From assembly GCA_034926675.1 (NCBI GenBank), contig JAYFQW010000057.1:1-38878 (forward strand): a stretch of 38,878 bases of DNA, read 5' to 3'. The translations under genes and the position numbers were made by a program. This stretch comes from Clostridia bacterium (GTDB lineage Bacteria > Bacillota > DTU025). The notes below the pieces were generated by a model. The model was given only the letters and a program-made list of their open reading frames with translations, was not told the DNA's origin and made no database searches. Below are positions 36,187 through 38,878 of the stretch, in pieces. The stretch's first letter is position 1; every line of letters begins with the position of its first letter.

Positions 36187-37830
36187 TCATCCCTGAGGGC
36201 GACGGTACTCTCCGATCAGGAGTCCAAGTCTGTCGAGGGCACGGTAGTGAAAGGGCAAGGCGTTTTCAACGTGGCTTACCTCGGCGCCGTTGGGCAACTT
36301 GGCATTGGTCAGGGCGATCTGGTCGAAATCGAGGAACAGCTCACGGACGGATTCATCTATGCCGGCCAGTTTCAGTATGTGCTCGAGGAGGCAATAGACG
36401 ACGAGGGCTAGGTTCGTAACAAACGCCAGCCCCTTTATCCGCATCTCCGATTCGAGAAAAACGGGTCTCACCTTGAGCTGGCTTTTGAGGCGCCGCATCC
36501 GCATTTCGATATGGCTTCGTCCTCTGGAAGTGCGGAATATGTCGGCGGCGCTAACGACGGGATCCATCTGGTTTGAGATCACCACGTACTTGCCACCCAG
36601 CGAAATGAGTCTTTGCATGGCCTCTTCGTCCATGGACCAACTGAAGTCGAGACGGTTGCCGTCGCTTCCCACCTTGGGGTTGTAGATGTTTCGATTGAAG
36701 AAAGCGTCTATCCGTTTTTCTACATACTCGAGTTTCTTGTAGCGGCGCTTGTTTATCTTGTTGTCGCGAACGTCACGCAGCCAGGCGTCGACGGTCTCCG
36801 TCTCTTTGGATCGTTTCATCTCGTCGACCTTGAGTTTGCTTGGGCTCTTGATGACGATTGCACGAAACCAGCCGGACTCGTACTGCCGTTCTTCGCCATC
36901 AAGCTTCCGATGGAGGCAAATGCCTCGTTCAGCGATGAAGAAGGGCTCGCCGTCCTTGGACCTGTAGTCCGCTTCCCGGAACTCATCGTCGCTCGTCCCG
37001 AGGATCAGCCCAGTATAGCAGTCGTCATCGTCGGCTGGGGCTACGAACTTCGTGCCCTTTGAGTCCAGCAGGAACACGTTCTTCACGCTTGCAAGAGCCC
37101 TATCTGCTACCACAACATAGTCGGCGCGACCCGCTTTGCTGAGTGTGGCTTTCAAGGTCTCAAGGTTATCGACGACGAGCTCGGAATCGGGTCTTCTGCC
37201 TGATTCTCGGCTGCTAGCAAGGGGTATGCCAGTGCCGGCGTCCACACACATGCCGATGCGGACGCGCTTGGCGTCGGTACTCCCTTATACAGCATATCCG
37301 AACGTTACGAACCCGGAGTCGTCGTACGCGCCTTCGAAGTAGAACGATGTGCTGTCCCATATCACGAGGTCAGGGGAAACCCCGAAGTCGCGTATGAGCT
37401 TGAGGCAGAGCAACGTCTCCATGTCGCCTGAGTACGTAGCCAGAAGTTCCAGGCAACGCCCCAGTTTGTCATCATTTAGCAGGTAGGGAGGTATCCCGAA
37501 AAGGTCAATGGTGGATACGTGATCTGCCCAATCCTCGACTCTGTACAGCGGTCCGGGAGAGATGAGCCTGTTTAGGACGAGGATCTTGCAGGCCTCGCCT
37601 ACCGATACGCTGGCCCTATTGGAGGCAAGGGGACAAACGCTGTCTACGATATCCTCGAGGCCAAGCAAAGCCAAGAGCGGTTTCAGGAGAAAGATATTCC
37701 CGATGACCTTCGACTCGCACCTCGTGGAAACGCCCGATGGATACGGGTTGAAGGTGCCGTGGTGCTGCTTCTTTGGATTCTTGAGCGCCATGCCGCCCCC
37801 CCGCTTCTGTATCGAGGCTATGTTCGACAT
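36187..37830 (-). pseudogene. DDE transposase interrupted by an in-frame stop
   Basis: Transposase of about 547 residues in a single reading frame broken only by TAA at 37287-37285. Before it: an N-terminal region and the first part of the DDE catalytic fold (PDLVIWDSTSFYFEG). After it: DAKRVRIGMCVDAGTGIPL, then DYVVVADRALASVKN, and the C-terminal YVVISNQ and RFF-like helix region. The expected GYSxDxRPD stretch is replaced by GYAV-stop-GSTD. With one nonsense codon the element is probably immobile unless helped in trans. The start could also be the ATG at 37791. Confidence 0.82.
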
Positions 37831-37888
37831 GAGCGTTGCCAGTACCTTCTCAGAATGTTCTGGAAAGATTCCGAGGATTCAGCCTTTT

Positions 37889-37910
37889 CTACTGCGGAAA
37901 ATGGGCTAAG
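37889..37910 (-). repeat. IS terminal inverted repeat, right
   Basis: Read on the - strand it starts CTTAGCCCATT and pairs with the left repeat at 36121-36142. It lies about 60 bases upstream of the transposase start. Confidence 0.82.
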
Positions 37911-38102
37911 GCAGGGTTCGCTAAGTTCACCGAAATCGCTTTGAACATTGTAAACAATATCGATAGACTCGGCGGATCGGTGCGAATGTGGGAGAGCGGC
38001 AAGACGGCGTACTGGTTCAATGACGTAATCGTGATAGTGTTCAACGGCAAACTGCAGACCGTGATACCAGGCTCGCTGGAGTATTTTCGGGGAATGAAAT
38101 AG
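37911..38102 (+). pseudogene. Possible polymorphic-toxin C-terminal tail, 5' end lost at the IS
   Basis: About 64 codons of protein-like sequence follow the IS and end at TAG 38100-38102: KFTEIALNIVNNIDRLGG, RMWESGKTAYWFNDVIVIV, QTVIPGSLEYFRGMK. The upstream part of this frame lies in the IS. The basic, Trp/Tyr-rich end with alternating strands resembles the small toxin domains at the C-terminus of RHS proteins, and a small gene follows at once. That resemblance is by eye only, and no toxin family is identified. Joining the flanks after removing the IS does not put it in frame with the RHS-like N-terminus. Confidence 0.4.
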
Positions 38103-38120
38103 AGAAGAAGGGATGCAGCG

Positions 38121-38546
38121 GTGGAATATGAAGCAACAGTCTGCAGACTTGATGATGCAGACTACTACGACGGCTATGTCACCATCTCGATCTTGGTGCA
38201 GAGTCTTCGTGTGTATTACCAAACGTCAATGGAATTCGCTCTGGAGAAGCTGACGCCCGGCGCAGTTATCGTAGTTGATCTGTGGCATGTGTGGGGTCAT
38301 GCCGTTAAGGCCGATGTTGCTCAGAAGGCATTTGTTACATCACCGAGCCTTGATACAGCAACCATTCGAGGGCAAGTCGTAGACGTTATGTCGCTTACGG
38401 AGTTCAGAGTGGATTGTGGGATGTTGATAGATGTGGACAACCGGGATGGGTCAGAGGAAATTGCTCCAGGAGATATCATTGAGACGTCTGGTTGCTGTCA
38501 AATCTACTTCCCCGGAACGGAGTGGGACAAAGAAGCTGTCTCCTGA
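38121..38546 (+). CDS. Small protein of unknown function, candidate immunity protein
   Basis: 141-residue acidic protein starting at GTG 38121 (AGAAGGG about 10 bases upstream), with no signal peptide or membrane helix and no family I recognise. It begins MEYEATVCRLDDADYYDGY and has a strand-rich pattern with clustered acidic residues. It lies 18 bases after the toxin-like tail, which is where immunity genes of polymorphic toxins sit. The A+T content appears higher than in the core genes, as is common for such cassettes. The immunity role is inference from position. Confidence 0.5.
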   Translation: MEYEATVCRLDDADYYDGYVTISILVQSLRVYYQTSMEFALEKLTPGAVIVVDLWHVWGHAVKADVAQKAFVTSPSLDTATIRGQVVDVMSLTEFRVDCGMLIDVDNRDGSEEIAPGDIIETSGCCQIYFPGTEWDKEAVS

Positions 38547-38554
38547 CAGAATAG

Positions 38555-38878
38555 CATGACGCGCTCGGAGGATTCGTCGAACTGCGAAGGCCAGCCGCGC
38601 TGCCGAGGTTTGGGCGCAGGATCAAGACAATCTATCCGGATAGCAGCCTCGCTGCGACCGTGTTTGACGTGTGCTGGGGCGACTCGTCAGGCGCAGTTTG
38701 GGCCGAGACGCGCACTGATGCTCTCGGACACTACACAAAGACCTGCTGAACCGGGTCACCCGCATGATCGACCCCGCAGGTCAGGAGATGCTTTATGGAT
38801 ATTCGACTCAGACGCCGAACGGAGTGGTCTACGGATACTGGGATAGTCCGCTCGAGGTCGACCTGCCTGGCGCCCAGG
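38555..38878 (+). pseudogene. RHS/YD-repeat fragment, frameshifted, continues past the window
   Basis: Starts right after a stop codon with no start codon: HDALGGFVELRRPAALPRF, then TIYPDSSLAATVFDVCWG and AETRTDALGHYTK, in the frame of 38555. That frame ends at TGA 38747-38749. From 38740 the neighbouring frame continues as DLLNRVTRMIDPAGQEMLYG and stays open to the end. DALGxxT and YDLLNRVTxxxDPxG are classic RHS-repeat phrases, so this is a repeat core with a small deletion at about 38738. It may be a displaced core piece of the same RHS locus as 35399-36119. Confidence 0.75.

Larger units (their letters stand above)
36120..37910 (-). mobile_element. IS1634/IS4-like insertion sequence
   Basis: Insertion sequence of about 1.79 kb carrying one DDE transposase gene. 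Imperfect terminal inverted repeats bound it (36121-36142 and 37889-37910, 19 of 22 bases identical). The 5-base direct repeat GGCAG at 36115-36119 and 37910-37914 may be the target duplication. Because the repeat overlaps the inverted repeat by a base or two, the exact ends are uncertain. Size, repeat length and duplication length agree with the IS1634 group as I remember it. Confidence 0.82.

Noticed and set aside
36187-36411. C-terminal 75 codons of the RHS-like frame beyond the IS border
   Set aside because: They lie within the inverted repeat-bounded IS and are antisense to the transposase 3' end.
36613-37062. 149-codon + strand frame inside the IS
   Set aside because: Antisense shadow of the transposase with no known counterpart in this IS type.

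Overview
The window (38.9 kb, roughly 58-60% GC by eye) looks like chromosome from an anaerobic Bacillota of clostridial or related type. The evidence is a core block matching the gene order around hpf-secA-prfB and ftsEX-ctpB-minJ in Bacillus subtilis, a comFA/comFC pair, split transketolase subunits, a CsaB-type cell-wall pyruvyl transferase, and a selenocysteine-containing reductase of the GrdB family. No tRNA, rRNA or CRISPR array was seen.

Region 1 (1-26353, all + strand) is mostly housekeeping: recD2 (5' end outside the window), comFA, comFC, a Ca2+-type P-type ATPase with its own promoter, long-form hpf followed by a terminator, an unrecognised gene with nucleotidyltransferase-like motifs, secA, prfB with its programmed +1 frameshift, a DUF5693 membrane protein, a CsaB/WecG-type fusion, the two transketolase halves, and a cell-envelope/division set: ftsE, ftsX, a coiled-coil M23 murein hydrolase, a CtpA/CtpB protease, a MinJ-like PDZ membrane protein and a divergent polysaccharide deacetylase lipoprotein.

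Region 2 (26395-34794, all - strand) is the most interesting part: a compact, regulated catabolic island. A sigma-70-type promoter precedes a wrecked sensor kinase gene and an intact NtrC-type sigma-54 activator. Next come a palindromic array and a consensus -24/-12 promoter, then aldehyde dehydrogenase, APC permease, a GrdB-like selenoprotein (in-frame UGA plus hairpin), a GrdE-like subunit, and a broken iron alcohol dehydrogenase. The GrdE-like subunit lacks the cysteine expected to become the pyruvoyl cofactor. No grdA, grdC, grdD or selenocysteine-insertion gene is in the window. I infer a sigma-54-controlled reductive pathway for an imported amino acid or amine of unknown identity.

Region 3 (34795-38878) is decayed accessory DNA: an apparently empty stretch, an RHS-like secreted-protein gene broken by a frameshift and then by an IS1634-like insertion sequence (transposase with an internal stop), a possible toxin tail with a possible immunity gene, and a frameshifted RHS-repeat fragment running off the end.
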